Source: Bacillus cereus (lineage in GTDB: Bacteria > Bacillota > Bacilli > Bacillales > Bacillaceae_G). From it: a stretch of 32,254 nucleotides of DNA. The stretch is taken from contig NZ_NUOT01000077.1 in the NCBI RefSeq assembly GCF_002584535.1, positions 1-32,254 on the forward strand, written 5' to 3'. Position numbers and translations under genes: made by a program. Numbering within the stretch: position 1 is the first letter of the stretch; each line of letters starts with the position of its first letter. Of the stretch, positions 1 to 6,680 are shown piece after piece. The notes below the pieces were generated by a model that had not been told where the DNA came from, ran no database searches, and saw only the letters and a program-made list of their open reading frames with translations.

Positions 1-39
1 ACCTAAATGGGATAATACCAGAGGCTTACTTTTTTTTAA

Positions 40-168
40 TTAGATAGTTTCTCCATGATCTAAACAAAGTAGATTAGCTTTAGCTGATGGCTCTTCAATA
101 GATTGATTAGCAACACCAACAGATAAAATCCCCGTAAAAATCATTACAGTTAAAATTAGTTTTTTCAT
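40..168 (-). CDS. phr: Phr signalling peptide precursor
   Basis: A 42-residue ORF starts 5 nt after the rap stop codon. It has a secretion leader (MKKLILTVMIFTGILSVGVA) and a short hydrophilic tail ending in LDHGETI. This is the architecture of Phr precursors: exported, trimmed outside the cell, re-imported by Opp and bound by the cognate Rap. The C-terminal heptapeptide LDHGETI shares its HG and final Ile with YAHGKDI, the Phr8 peptide of B. thuringiensis as I recall it, so the tail is the likely mature signal. The exact cleavage site is inferred, not seen. Position directly behind rap on the same strand is the normal cassette order. Confidence 0.85.
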   Translation of the reverse strand: MKKLILTVMIFTGILSVGVANQSIEEPSAKANLLCLDHGETI

Positions 169-173
169 TATTT

Positions 174-1244
174 TTATGCTCCCTTCTCTAAATCTTTTTT
201 GTCAGCATCTAGGGCAATGTGAAAGAATCTACTGGCTTTTTCATAATTGTTTAGGTCATAGAATTTGTTTCCGAGAATTGAAGCATATTCTTTTACATGA
301 CCCCATAGGTTTTCCTTCTTGAAATAATATATTCCCGTCATAATAACTTTCTCTAGTTCCCCAATCTCTGCCCCCTTATTGAGTTCTCTTAAGATAGCGA
401 AATGGCACTTATATTCTTTAAGTTTTGTAAGGTTATATCCTACCTCAATTAGATCTGCAGCAAGAAAATTTTCTCCTAACTTATAATATTCCCTAGCTAA
501 TAAGAACATAGTTCTAGGGTTATTTTTTAAAGAATCCTTTAAATATTTAATCGCTAACTCTGAAAGGTTTTGATCAGCATATAATAATCCTAAATTATGT
601 TTCACTTTACCTATTAGTTGTTCTTCGCCATATTTTTCAAATATTCTAAGAGCCGAAATGAAATTTTCCTCCGCAATTTCAAACAGTCTAAGTTTTGTAC
701 AAGCAAGTCCTATGGTATTTTGACAGGAAGCAACTTTCATTTCATATCCTGTATGTTTCGAAAATACCTCTTTTGCCTTATTAGCATATTTTGCAGCCAA
801 CAACGGGTTTAAGGATTGATAATGGAATACTGCAAACATGTAATCAAATTCAGCCTTTTCTAATTCATCTGGAATCGTTGCTAAGAGTTTTTCAGCCTTC
901 TCATATTGTTCTTTTGCTTCATTATGATTTCCAACCGAAATTGCATAAATAGCTTTGAAGAAATGATAATAATATTTCAAAAATGTTTCGGTTTGCTCTG
1001 GAAATGGAGCAATCTTTTCTAGACAGTCTTTAGAACCATCTGTATCACAAACCAGTAAATTATATCTAAAGTTAAGTAGAGAATAATAGATAGAGATATT
1101 AGAGTCTTCCTCCATACTATGAATATTTCTATCAATCTCTTCCTTTAAGTGCTTAGCTTTTATTATATGTTGAGAAATAATTGCATTATACCAACCGCTT
1201 AATAATGTTATTATTTCTTCTTTTGCTATTATATGTGTATCCAT
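174..1244 (-). CDS. rap: Rap-family TPR response-regulator phosphatase/inhibitor
   Basis: The protein has about 356 residues, the usual Rap size. The N-terminal helical region (about residues 1-75, with LLSGWYNAI) is followed by repeated tetratricopeptide helices such as the segments around GLACTKLRLFEIAEENF and GLLYADQNLSELAIKYL. Rap proteins act in the cytoplasm, dephosphorylating Spo0F~P or blocking response regulators, and are inhibited by their Phr peptide. The start at 1244 is preferred over an ATG four codons upstream because GAGG lies 6 nt before it. The gene follows npr on the same strand after about 160 bp with no clear terminator, so read-through from the protease is possible. The target (Spo0F, ComA-like or other) cannot be told from sequence. 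Confidence 0.88.
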   Translation of the reverse strand: MDTHIIAKEEIITLLSGWYNAIISQHIIKAKHLKEEIDRNIHSMEEDSNISIYYSLLNFRYNLLVCDTDGSKDCLEKIAPFPEQTETFLKYYYHFFKAIYAISVGNHNEAKEQYEKAEKLLATIPDELEKAEFDYMFAVFHYQSLNPLLAAKYANKAKEVFSKHTGYEMKVASCQNTIGLACTKLRLFEIAEENFISALRIFEKYGEEQLIGKVKHNLGLLYADQNLSELAIKYLKDSLKNNPRTMFLLAREYYKLGENFLAADLIEVGYNLTKLKEYKCHFAILRELNKGAEIGELEKVIMTGIYYFKKENLWGHVKEYASILGNKFYDLNNYEKASRFFHIALDADKKDLEKGA

Positions 1245-1403
1245 AATATTCCTCATCCTATTATAGTAATATCATCATAAAAAACAAATTTTCCGACATC
1301 TAACTTTCCATAGTCGAAACAATGGCAGAACATGTCCAATCCCTTGCTTATGCAGCCATTATGTGCTGAGTCCATCAATACGGATAAGAGCTATATTTCT
1401 CGC

Positions 1404-3107
1404 TTACTTAATTTTCGCTGCATCAAACGCTTTTTGAACTGCTTGAACTTCAGCTGAGTTAGCCCCATATTTATTTGTTGCAACTCGAATGCAACCCGCT
1501 CTCAATTCAGAGAAATCAGAAGTCATGTTTAATTCATCAGTGTTTGCATAATGGAAGATATCAAACATTTTATCCTCGCCAATACCTTTTACAATTACAC
1601 CGTTATGAGTGCCACCTTTTGCAATTAAATACGCAACTTTATTAATAATACTAGAGTTGAAATGAACGCCACCATTATCCCATCCATTAAAATCGTTAAA
1701 TTCACTATAATCATCTGGATAAGGTACTCCAGCTGAAGATTTAATTGAAGATGGATTTGCCATATCACGGAACACCGCTCCCGTTTGCTCTCCCATTGTC
1801 CAGTTAAATGCTCCATTATTTACGTATTTCTCAATAGCTGTTCCCATAATATCAGATAACGCCTCGTTAATCGCACCAGATTCTCCGGAATATTCCAAAT
1901 CGGATTCACTAGATGTAACCGCATGTGTAAATTCATGTCCCGCTACGTCAAACGCCTTTACAATAGGATCTCCGTATACAAGCATGCTACCATTATTATA
2001 ACTTGCTGCATTCTGCCAATTTTTCGGATCATTTGTATCTGCAGAATCCCAAGCATGTATAACTGATACTACTTTTTGTCCCTTATTATCAAAACTATTA
2101 CGCTTATATTTATCCTTATAAAAATCATATACTTTTGTTGCTAAGTAATGAGCGCTTACCGCCTTTGGATCATTAAATGTTGTTGAAGTGCTAGTTGCTA
2201 GAGTACCAGGATAATATCTTTCTTCTTTAGTAATATCCCTATAATTTACATCATACGTTTCAATTCCTTGCCCTCTAGTGTAATCAGCAAGCGCATATTT
2301 TCCATTACTTTGTTTAGAGATACCAAATGTACGAGAGATACCTAAATCATCTTTTCCTGTTCCAGTTAATGATGTAAGATTGCTTTTTCTACTTTCCTTT
2401 AAGGCCCCAACAAGCTTTTCACTAGCTTTTAAGTTAGATTCCTGCACCATATTTTTCAACATATCCCCATTATGTGCATTCACTAAATATGTTCCAGATA
2501 CATATTTTGGTGTTGCAGCAGCAAATGTAACTTGGTATGCATTGCTGGCTTGTCCATTATTTTCATCAACAAAAATAACTTCCTTTACTTCTGGTTCAGA
2601 AATAAAATTGATATCATTCCCGTATTTCGTATAAATATATTGTTTCGCTTCTTCTTGTGATAGATTAATAGGCTTCTTTAAATCTTCTTGCTTTAAATTT
2701 TGCGCGCTATCCCCTGAAACACTTTTAAGAACACCCTTTTTATCTACGTGTGCAGTCAATTGATGGCCATATACTTCTTTTCCTTCGTATGTTTGTTGCA
2801 TACGCACAAGTGTCGTCCCATCATAAGAAGCTCGCTTTTGAAGAACCTTATAATCTACTCCTGTTTCTCCATTCACTTGTTTTGGAGACAACGCTTGCTC
2901 TGTTTTCTCTTTAAGAGCATCTTTTACTACATTCTCTGGCTCCTTTTGTGATGGTTGTGTAAGTTCACCTGTACGAAACGAATCCTCTTGAATTTGAACT
3001 TGTAGTTGATCTGTTTCCTCTGCATGACCTACTCCATATGGTGCTACGGCAGTTAAAGCTAATCCTGTTGTTAACGCGACTGTAGCTAATGTTTTTTTAT
3101 TCTTCAT
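1404..3107 (-). CDS. npr: Secreted neutral metalloprotease (bacillolysin, M4 thermolysin family)
   Basis: A 567-residue preproprotease. The signal peptide (MKNKKTLATVAL..., cleavage near GHA-EE) is followed by an FTP/PepSY-type propeptide (about residues 50-240) and the M4 catalytic domain. Zinc motif HEFTH lies at about H391-H395 with the third ligand E415 in GAINEALSD; the GGVHFNSSI segment holds the catalytic His. Two adjacent ATGs follow GAGGTGA; the second (3107) has the better spacing, while a longer upstream extension has no ribosome site. A PlcR box lies about 100 bp upstream, so expression is probably PlcR-dependent. In B. cereus a neutral protease, NprB, has been reported to process the PapR pheromone, which matters here because a PapR-like gene lies upstream. 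Whether this is NprB or a paralogue I cannot decide. Confidence 0.95.
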   Translation of the reverse strand: MKNKKTLATVALTTGLALTAVAPYGVGHAEETDQLQVQIQEDSFRTGELTQPSQKEPENVVKDALKEKTEQALSPKQVNGETGVDYKVLQKRASYDGTTLVRMQQTYEGKEVYGHQLTAHVDKKGVLKSVSGDSAQNLKQEDLKKPINLSQEEAKQYIYTKYGNDINFISEPEVKEVIFVDENNGQASNAYQVTFAAATPKYVSGTYLVNAHNGDMLKNMVQESNLKASEKLVGALKESRKSNLTSLTGTGKDDLGISRTFGISKQSNGKYALADYTRGQGIETYDVNYRDITKEERYYPGTLATSTSTTFNDPKAVSAHYLATKVYDFYKDKYKRNSFDNKGQKVVSVIHAWDSADTNDPKNWQNAASYNNGSMLVYGDPIVKAFDVAGHEFTHAVTSSESDLEYSGESGAINEALSDIMGTAIEKYVNNGAFNWTMGEQTGAVFRDMANPSSIKSSAGVPYPDDYSEFNDFNGWDNGGVHFNSSIINKVAYLIAKGGTHNGVIVKGIGEDKMFDIFHYANTDELNMTSDFSELRAGCIRVATNKYGANSAEVQAVQKAFDAAKIK

Positions 3108-3208
3108 CATATTCACCTCGTATAATTTTCTGAAATATTGAACTTGTAAAAAAAGTATACTGTCTATTCTTGTCAAAAAAAAGAGAAAACGCAGAATTTA
3201 TGTAACAT

Positions 3209-3224
3209 TATGCAAAATTTCATA
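3209..3224 (-). promoter_or_regulatory. PlcR box upstream of npr
   Basis: TATGCAAAATTTCATA matches the PlcR operator consensus TATGNANNNNTNCATA at every fixed base and is palindromic. It lies about 100 bp before the npr start, a usual distance for PlcR-activated extracellular enzymes. I found no convincing sigma-A -10/-35 pair between box and start, although a TTGACA stands at 3171-3176. Confidence 0.8.
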
Positions 3225-3324
3225 TTTTAATGTTGATAATTAGTTATTTACATTCAATTATTCTAGAAAAAATTAATGTTTATATGGATCTAACTAATCC
3301 TTATTTAAGAACAAACATTAAAAA

Positions 3325-3356
3325 CTTCATTTTGAAAAAATTTGATCAAAATGAAG
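3325..3356 (-). terminator. Stem-loop terminator before npr
   Basis: Arms CTTCATTTTGA and TCAAAATGAAG form an 11-bp perfect stem with a 10-nt loop. On the minus strand it is followed by TTTTT. It would stop transcription coming from the 55-codon ORF at 3415-3582 and so insulate npr. Confidence 0.65.
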
Positions 3357-3414
3357 CTATGTCTTCAAAATAAGTATGTGATTTTGATAATAAAGTTTAA
3401 ATAGAAATAAAACC

Positions 3415-3582
3415 TCAGCATGGATTGAATTTGTTTTCAAATTCTGTTTTAGCAATTTTAATATATTTATTAACAAACTCTGTTTGTACTTCCATGTTTC
3501 TGTCTTGGTCATATTCATACGTATCTATTAAACTCCTTTTTAATTTAAAGCAAAAGTAATACAAGAAATAGATACTATTCAT
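3415..3582 (-). CDS. Small ORF of unknown function, possibly a gene with a lost start codon
   Basis: This frame is open for 55 codons from an ATG with no ribosome binding site. The second part reads like a soluble protein (IDTYEYDQDRNMEVQTEF, then a Lys/Glu-rich helix ending NKFNPC). An AAAAGGAG motif lies inside the ORF and is followed after TTTA by ATA-GAT-ACG; if that ATA was once ATG, the original protein would be about 37 residues. The unit stands between two stem-loop terminators, which argues that it was once a separate gene. I do not recognise the family. It may be a remnant. Confidence 0.3.
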   Translation of the reverse strand: MNSIYFLYYFCFKLKRSLIDTYEYDQDRNMEVQTEFVNKYIKIAKTEFENKFNPC

Positions 3583-3595
3583 AGTTTATACAAAC

Positions 3596-3627
3596 AAAAA
3601 CGAAGTCTTGTGGAGGACTTCGTTTTT
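3596..3627. terminator. Bidirectional stem-loop terminator
   Basis: Arms AAAAACGAAGTC and GACTTCGTTTTT form a perfect 12-bp stem with an 8-nt loop and T-runs on both strands. It most likely ends the transcript of the PapR-like gene at 3799-3930. Confidence 0.8.
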
Positions 3628-3798
3628 TACAGTGCATAATGAATTACAGGAATTATTAACACTTTTATATTATTCAACAATTCTGAATGCGGTTCTTTTC
3701 GTTTAAAAACTATGCTACAAATCCGAAATATTCTCTTTTTGATGTAGTTGGAAATTCTCTTATTTTCGTTAGTTTGATAGCACTAGGAATATACCCTA

Positions 3799-3930
3799 TT
3801 AATGTTCAAATGGTAGATCAGACATAACCTTCTCTTCTTCCTCTTCATGACTTTCACCACATAATGCCACTGTTGGTATAATTAATCCCGTTGCCAATGC
3901 AAACGTTATTATTTCTTCTTTACTTTGCAT
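3799..3930 (-). CDS. PapR-like pheromone precursor ending in SDLPFEH
   Basis: A 43-codon gene with a strong ribosome site (GAGGTGA, then AAAC, then ATG). The protein has a hydrophobic leader (roughly IITFALATGLIIPTVAL), an acidic linker (HEEEEEK) and the C-terminus VMSDLPFEH. SDLPFEH is, as I recall, the PapR heptapeptide of pherotype IV, the ligand that activates PlcR in that strain group. The leader also resembles that of the neighbouring protease: both have FALATGL/VALTTGL blocks, a GTCATG-AGAGGAA stretch at the cleavage zone and the same GCGAGGTGA or CGAGGTGA leader. No plcR gene lies beside it, so it would be an orphan signal or antagonist. The peptide signature and ribosome site are visible; function is inferred. 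Chance similarity is unlikely because a decayed second copy also ends in LPFEH. Confidence 0.7.
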   Translation of the reverse strand: MQSKEEIITFALATGLIIPTVALCGESHEEEEEKVMSDLPFEH

Positions 3931-4142
3931 GTTTTCACCTCGCATAATTTATATAGTACCATATTAAGATTGAATATTTTATATGTCGCATCAAAATAAT
4001 AGTGAAATGCATTTTCTATAAAATTTTAATGAACAGTCTATTGCTTGTTATTTACGACAGGTGATGTGTGTCATTGATGAACTAGAAGAGTTTTTCAAAA
4101 AAGAAGCAACCGTGTTTACTGACGTTTGTTTCTGTTACATTC

Positions 4143-4269
4143 GTGCTCAAATGGTAAATTAAAATCAGCTATACAATTTCCTTTTTGTGGTATTTTTCAT
4201 ATTGTTCCATAACTAATAAAACTAATTCTGCTGTTAACAAAACATTATATACAAATTTCCCCTATTTAT
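4143..4269 (-). pseudogene. Decayed second copy of the PapR-like gene
   Basis: On the minus strand GGTGAAAAAC is followed by ATA where the intact gene has ATG. The stretch then runs 127 nt to a codon series reading NLPFEH (TTA CCA TTT GAG CAC); the intact copy takes 129 nt for the same span. A hydrophobic segment (LLTAELVLLVM) and a charged linker (EKYHKKEIV) lie in one frame and ADFNLPFEH in another, so a frameshift, the lost start and a TAG stop break it. Homology rests on the matching ends, the length and the leader pattern; the middle has diverged a lot. Confidence 0.45.
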
Positions 4270-4715
4270 GTTTTTCACCACACTTGATTTCTCGATTTAC
4301 CAATCTTAAATACATTATAATTGTCTAATAGTGTCGAAAAAAAGAGGAATTGAAATTTATATTTTTTAATATTCAGAATTCAGACATTAACGCTAATGCT
4401 CCATCTACGATTTTTAAAGCTTCCATTACCCATTCCCATATTATGCGTAACAACACATACCTATCAAGTTAACATGATAGGTTTCCACAAAAACGATACA
4501 AATAAGAAACTGTTAAAACCTCAGCGCGGTGCTACCTTATTAAAGTGTTCTATTTCATGGTTATTGTGTAATTTCTATGTAACAAAGAAAAAAGCACCCT
4601 ATTTGGATGCTTATCGTATGAATATCTATTGAGATCAAAGCTTATTCATAAATTACATACAAGCAAAAAGATATGTACTACGACGTACTATAACCTTTTA
4701 TGTCTTCAAGTGAAA
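4270..4715. other. Gene-poor stretch
   Basis: About 445 bases, AT-rich, with no supported gene. A minus-strand reading around 4381-4440 gives MEALKIVDGALALMSEF and looks like the tail of a former protein, but it has no ribosome site and no recognisable family. A 78-codon plus-strand reading (4396-4632) has no ribosome site and non-protein-like composition. Confidence 0.5.
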
Positions 4716-4925
4716 TTAATGAGTGAATCTACCGCCAAGCTGTTGTTCAGCCATAGCTACTAAACGTTTTGTAATCTCACCACCAACTGAACCATTTGCA
4801 CGAGATGTTGTGTCTGGACCAAGCTGTACGCCAAATTCTTGTGCAATCTCATACTTCATTTGATTAATTGCGTTCTCAGCACCTTGAATCACTACATTAT
4901 TATTTCTGTTATTTTTATTTGCCAT
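4716..4925 (-). CDS. sasP: Alpha/beta-type small acid-soluble spore protein
   Basis: A 69-residue DNA-binding protein that coats and protects spore DNA in the forespore and is degraded at germination. It shows both family signatures: the GPR protease site region [10 protein letters not shown] and the C-terminal block [22 protein letters not shown]. The ATG at 4925 follows AGGAGGTGATACAT; an in-frame GTG three codons upstream lies within the ribosome site and is rejected. Single-gene unit. The N-terminus is Asn-rich ([10 protein letters not shown]), as in several B. cereus group SASPs. Confidence 0.97.
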   Translation of the reverse strand: MANKNNRNNNVVIQGAENAINQMKYEIAQEFGVQLGPDTTSRANGSVGGEITKRLVAMAEQQLGGRFTH

Positions 4926-4946
4926 ATGTATCACCTCCTACGTTTT

Positions 4947-4977
4947 TAACATGCTACGAATCACGGAAAAATATTTA
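4947..4977 (-). promoter_or_regulatory. Candidate sigma-G promoter of the SASP gene
   Basis: On the minus strand TAAATA (4972-4977) and CATGTTA (4947-4953) are spaced by 18 bp, close to the sigma-G pattern TGAATA-N17/18-CATNNTA expected for spore protein genes. The resulting leader would be short. Confidence 0.45.
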
Positions 4978-5034
4978 TTCCTTTTTATGGTAATTGATAT
5001 TTAAAAGTTTCCGTTCATGTTCAATCAGAAAACC

Positions 5035-5068
5035 AAAAGAACTTGTAGCAATCACTACAAGTTCTTTT
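5035..5068. terminator. Stem-loop, probably a terminator
   Basis: AAAAGAACTTGTAG and CTACAAGTTCTTTT form a perfect 14-bp stem with a 6-nt loop (CAATCA). No gene clearly ends here on either strand; the SASP gene is transcribed away from it. It may be left from a lost gene in 5069-5367, where I see no coding sequence. Confidence 0.6.
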
Positions 5069-5367
5069 TAAGGTAAGGTGATAAAAAGGGAACACAAACT
5101 ATCTTAACAGGCATATTAGAAAAACATAGGGATGATGCTTGATAGGTTTATTATATAACAAATATTAACATTTGGAGACTGTATTTTTGAAAATTATGTG
5201 AATTAAGAAAATCTAACCATTTATTTCCTTTTTATTCTGTTTAAAGACCCACTATAGTTAAATGATTTTTCCATATATCCCTTGTATATTAATTGATCTT
5301 AAGATGTAAAATATCCATTAATAACTACATTGTATGTAAATTCAAACCACAGAAGGAGCTATATATC

Positions 5368-5526
5368 ATGGATAAAAAAGATTTACGAAATCATCAAATC
5401 AACAACATGCCTTTAGATGCACTGAATACTCCGAGTAAGGATCAAGAACAAATGCAAGAATCAGATCAAAGGCTTTCTAACAGAAATGAAGATAGACTCA
5501 TCAAAAGACAAAACAACAAGCTTTAG
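5368..5526 (+). CDS. Small hydrophilic protein of unknown function
   Basis: A 52-residue protein with a good ribosome site (AGAAGGAG, 9 nt before ATG). It is very polar, rich in Asn, Gln, Asp and Lys (MDKKDLRNHQINNMPLDALN at the start, EDRLIKRQNNKL at the end), with no Cys, membrane segment or signal peptide. Such small polar proteins are common among sporulation genes of bacilli and a spore gene lies nearby, but nothing in the sequence proves a role. The 300 bp before it and the 250 bp after it hold nothing I can support. Confidence 0.6.
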   Translation: MDKKDLRNHQINNMPLDALNTPSKDQEQMQESDQRLSNRNEDRLIKRQNNKL

Positions 5527-5782
5527 TTAAGAACGAATAGGGAATTTTGTTGCATAAAAAACTACCTTTATTACCGCTATACAGCTGCATCTATTTTATT
5601 TTTTACTTCGAGAAGGTATTATATCTATAAATCTAGAAGGTAAAACAACATACTTTTTTTCCTGGAGTGATTCTGTATGAAAATACTAGAACACGAAACG
5701 TAACAACCGTATATCTCAATTAGAGGCCCTCCTCCTCTGTTTATTCACTTTATTTTTCTTATAATAAACAGGAGGATCGAAC

Positions 5783-6544
5783 ATGAAAAATGATAAATTA
5801 TTTTTAACACTTTTAGAAAATGCAAATACGAGCTTTAGTGGATGGGATTTCTCTTTTATTACAGAAACTGGTCGCATGAAAAGTGAATTACTTTCTTGGT
5901 CATATGGCAGCATGGCCTTTCAGCTTATACAAAACGCTCATGCTATGCTTGATATGGGAACAGGTGGCGGTGAATTTTTATCCCTGTTAAGACCTTTCCC
6001 TTCAACTATTTATGCGACTGAAGGTTATACACCCAATATCCCTATAGCAAAAAAGAAATTAGAACCTTTAGGTATAAAAGTAGTAAAAGTAACGGATGAC
6101 AACACCTTACCGTTTGATGATAGGCAATTCGATTTAATTTTAAATCAACATGAATCATACTCTGCTTCTGAAGTAAAAAGAATCCTTTCTCCAGATGGCA
6201 TCTTCCTTACGCAGCAAGTAGGTGGCTTAGATTGTGCGGAAATCAATGAAACACTCGGCGTACCACTCAATCTAGAATTTACAAATTGGCAGTTAGAAAC
6301 AGCTCTAGAGGAAATACAACAAAGTGGTTATAAAGTTTTACAATATAAAGAAGAATTTCCCGTTCAAAGATTTTATGATATCGGTGCTTTCGTCTATTAT
6401 TTAAAAGCCATTCCTTGGCAAGTACCTAACTTCAAAACTGAAACATATATAAATGAGCTATACAAAATACACCAAATTATTCTACAAAAAGGGTATTTCG
6501 ATGTGAAACAACATCGTTTTATGATTAAAGCTCAAAATCTTTAA
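5783..6544 (+). CDS. Class I SAM-dependent methyltransferase
   Basis: A 253-residue cytosolic protein. SAM-binding motif I is LDMGTGGGEF at residues 56-65, the acidic residue after beta-2 is in YATEGY and the beta-4 region is FDLILNQHES (Rossmann-like methyltransferase fold). The C-terminal third has a region rich in aromatic residues (RFYDIGAFVYYLKAIPW) typical of small-molecule methyltransferases. The start follows AGGAGGATCGAAC. It is transcribed alone and ends at a strong bidirectional terminator. The substrate cannot be deduced. Confidence 0.85.
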   Translation: MKNDKLFLTLLENANTSFSGWDFSFITETGRMKSELLSWSYGSMAFQLIQNAHAMLDMGTGGGEFLSLLRPFPSTIYATEGYTPNIPIAKKKLEPLGIKVVKVTDDNTLPFDDRQFDLILNQHESYSASEVKRILSPDGIFLTQQVGGLDCAEINETLGVPLNLEFTNWQLETALEEIQQSGYKVLQYKEEFPVQRFYDIGAFVYYLKAIPWQVPNFKTETYINELYKIHQIILQKGYFDVKQHRFMIKAQNL

Positions 6545-6600
6545 TCAGTGGACGTTTCTTCTTGTTAAATGAATCAGGCTGTTACTGCGGGCTAATTCGA

Positions 6601-6648
6601 AAAGAGACCTAAAAGGTATGCCTCATTACCTTTTAGGTCTCTTTTTTG
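6601..6648. terminator. Bidirectional terminator between convergent genes
   Basis: A 19-bp perfect stem (AAAAGAGACCTAAAAGGTA pairing with its complement at 6628-6646) with an 8-nt loop and a T-run on each strand separates the methyltransferase (+) from the penicillin-binding protein (-). Confidence 0.92.
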
Positions 6649-6680
6649 AATACATTATTATTCTATCCTTAAAAATCATT

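Noticed and set aside
3687-3827. Plus-strand 46-codon frame with a membrane-like segment (SLFDVVGNSLIFVSLIALG)
   Set aside because: It has no ribosome site and overlaps the 3' end of the PapR-like gene on the other strand; it could be a remnant but cannot be supported.
4381-4440. Minus-strand tail reading MEALKIVDGALALMSEF
   Set aside because: Protein-like but too short, without a start signal or homologue I can name.
4396-4632. 78-codon plus-strand reading frame
   Set aside because: No ribosome site, composition unlike protein, no recognisable family.
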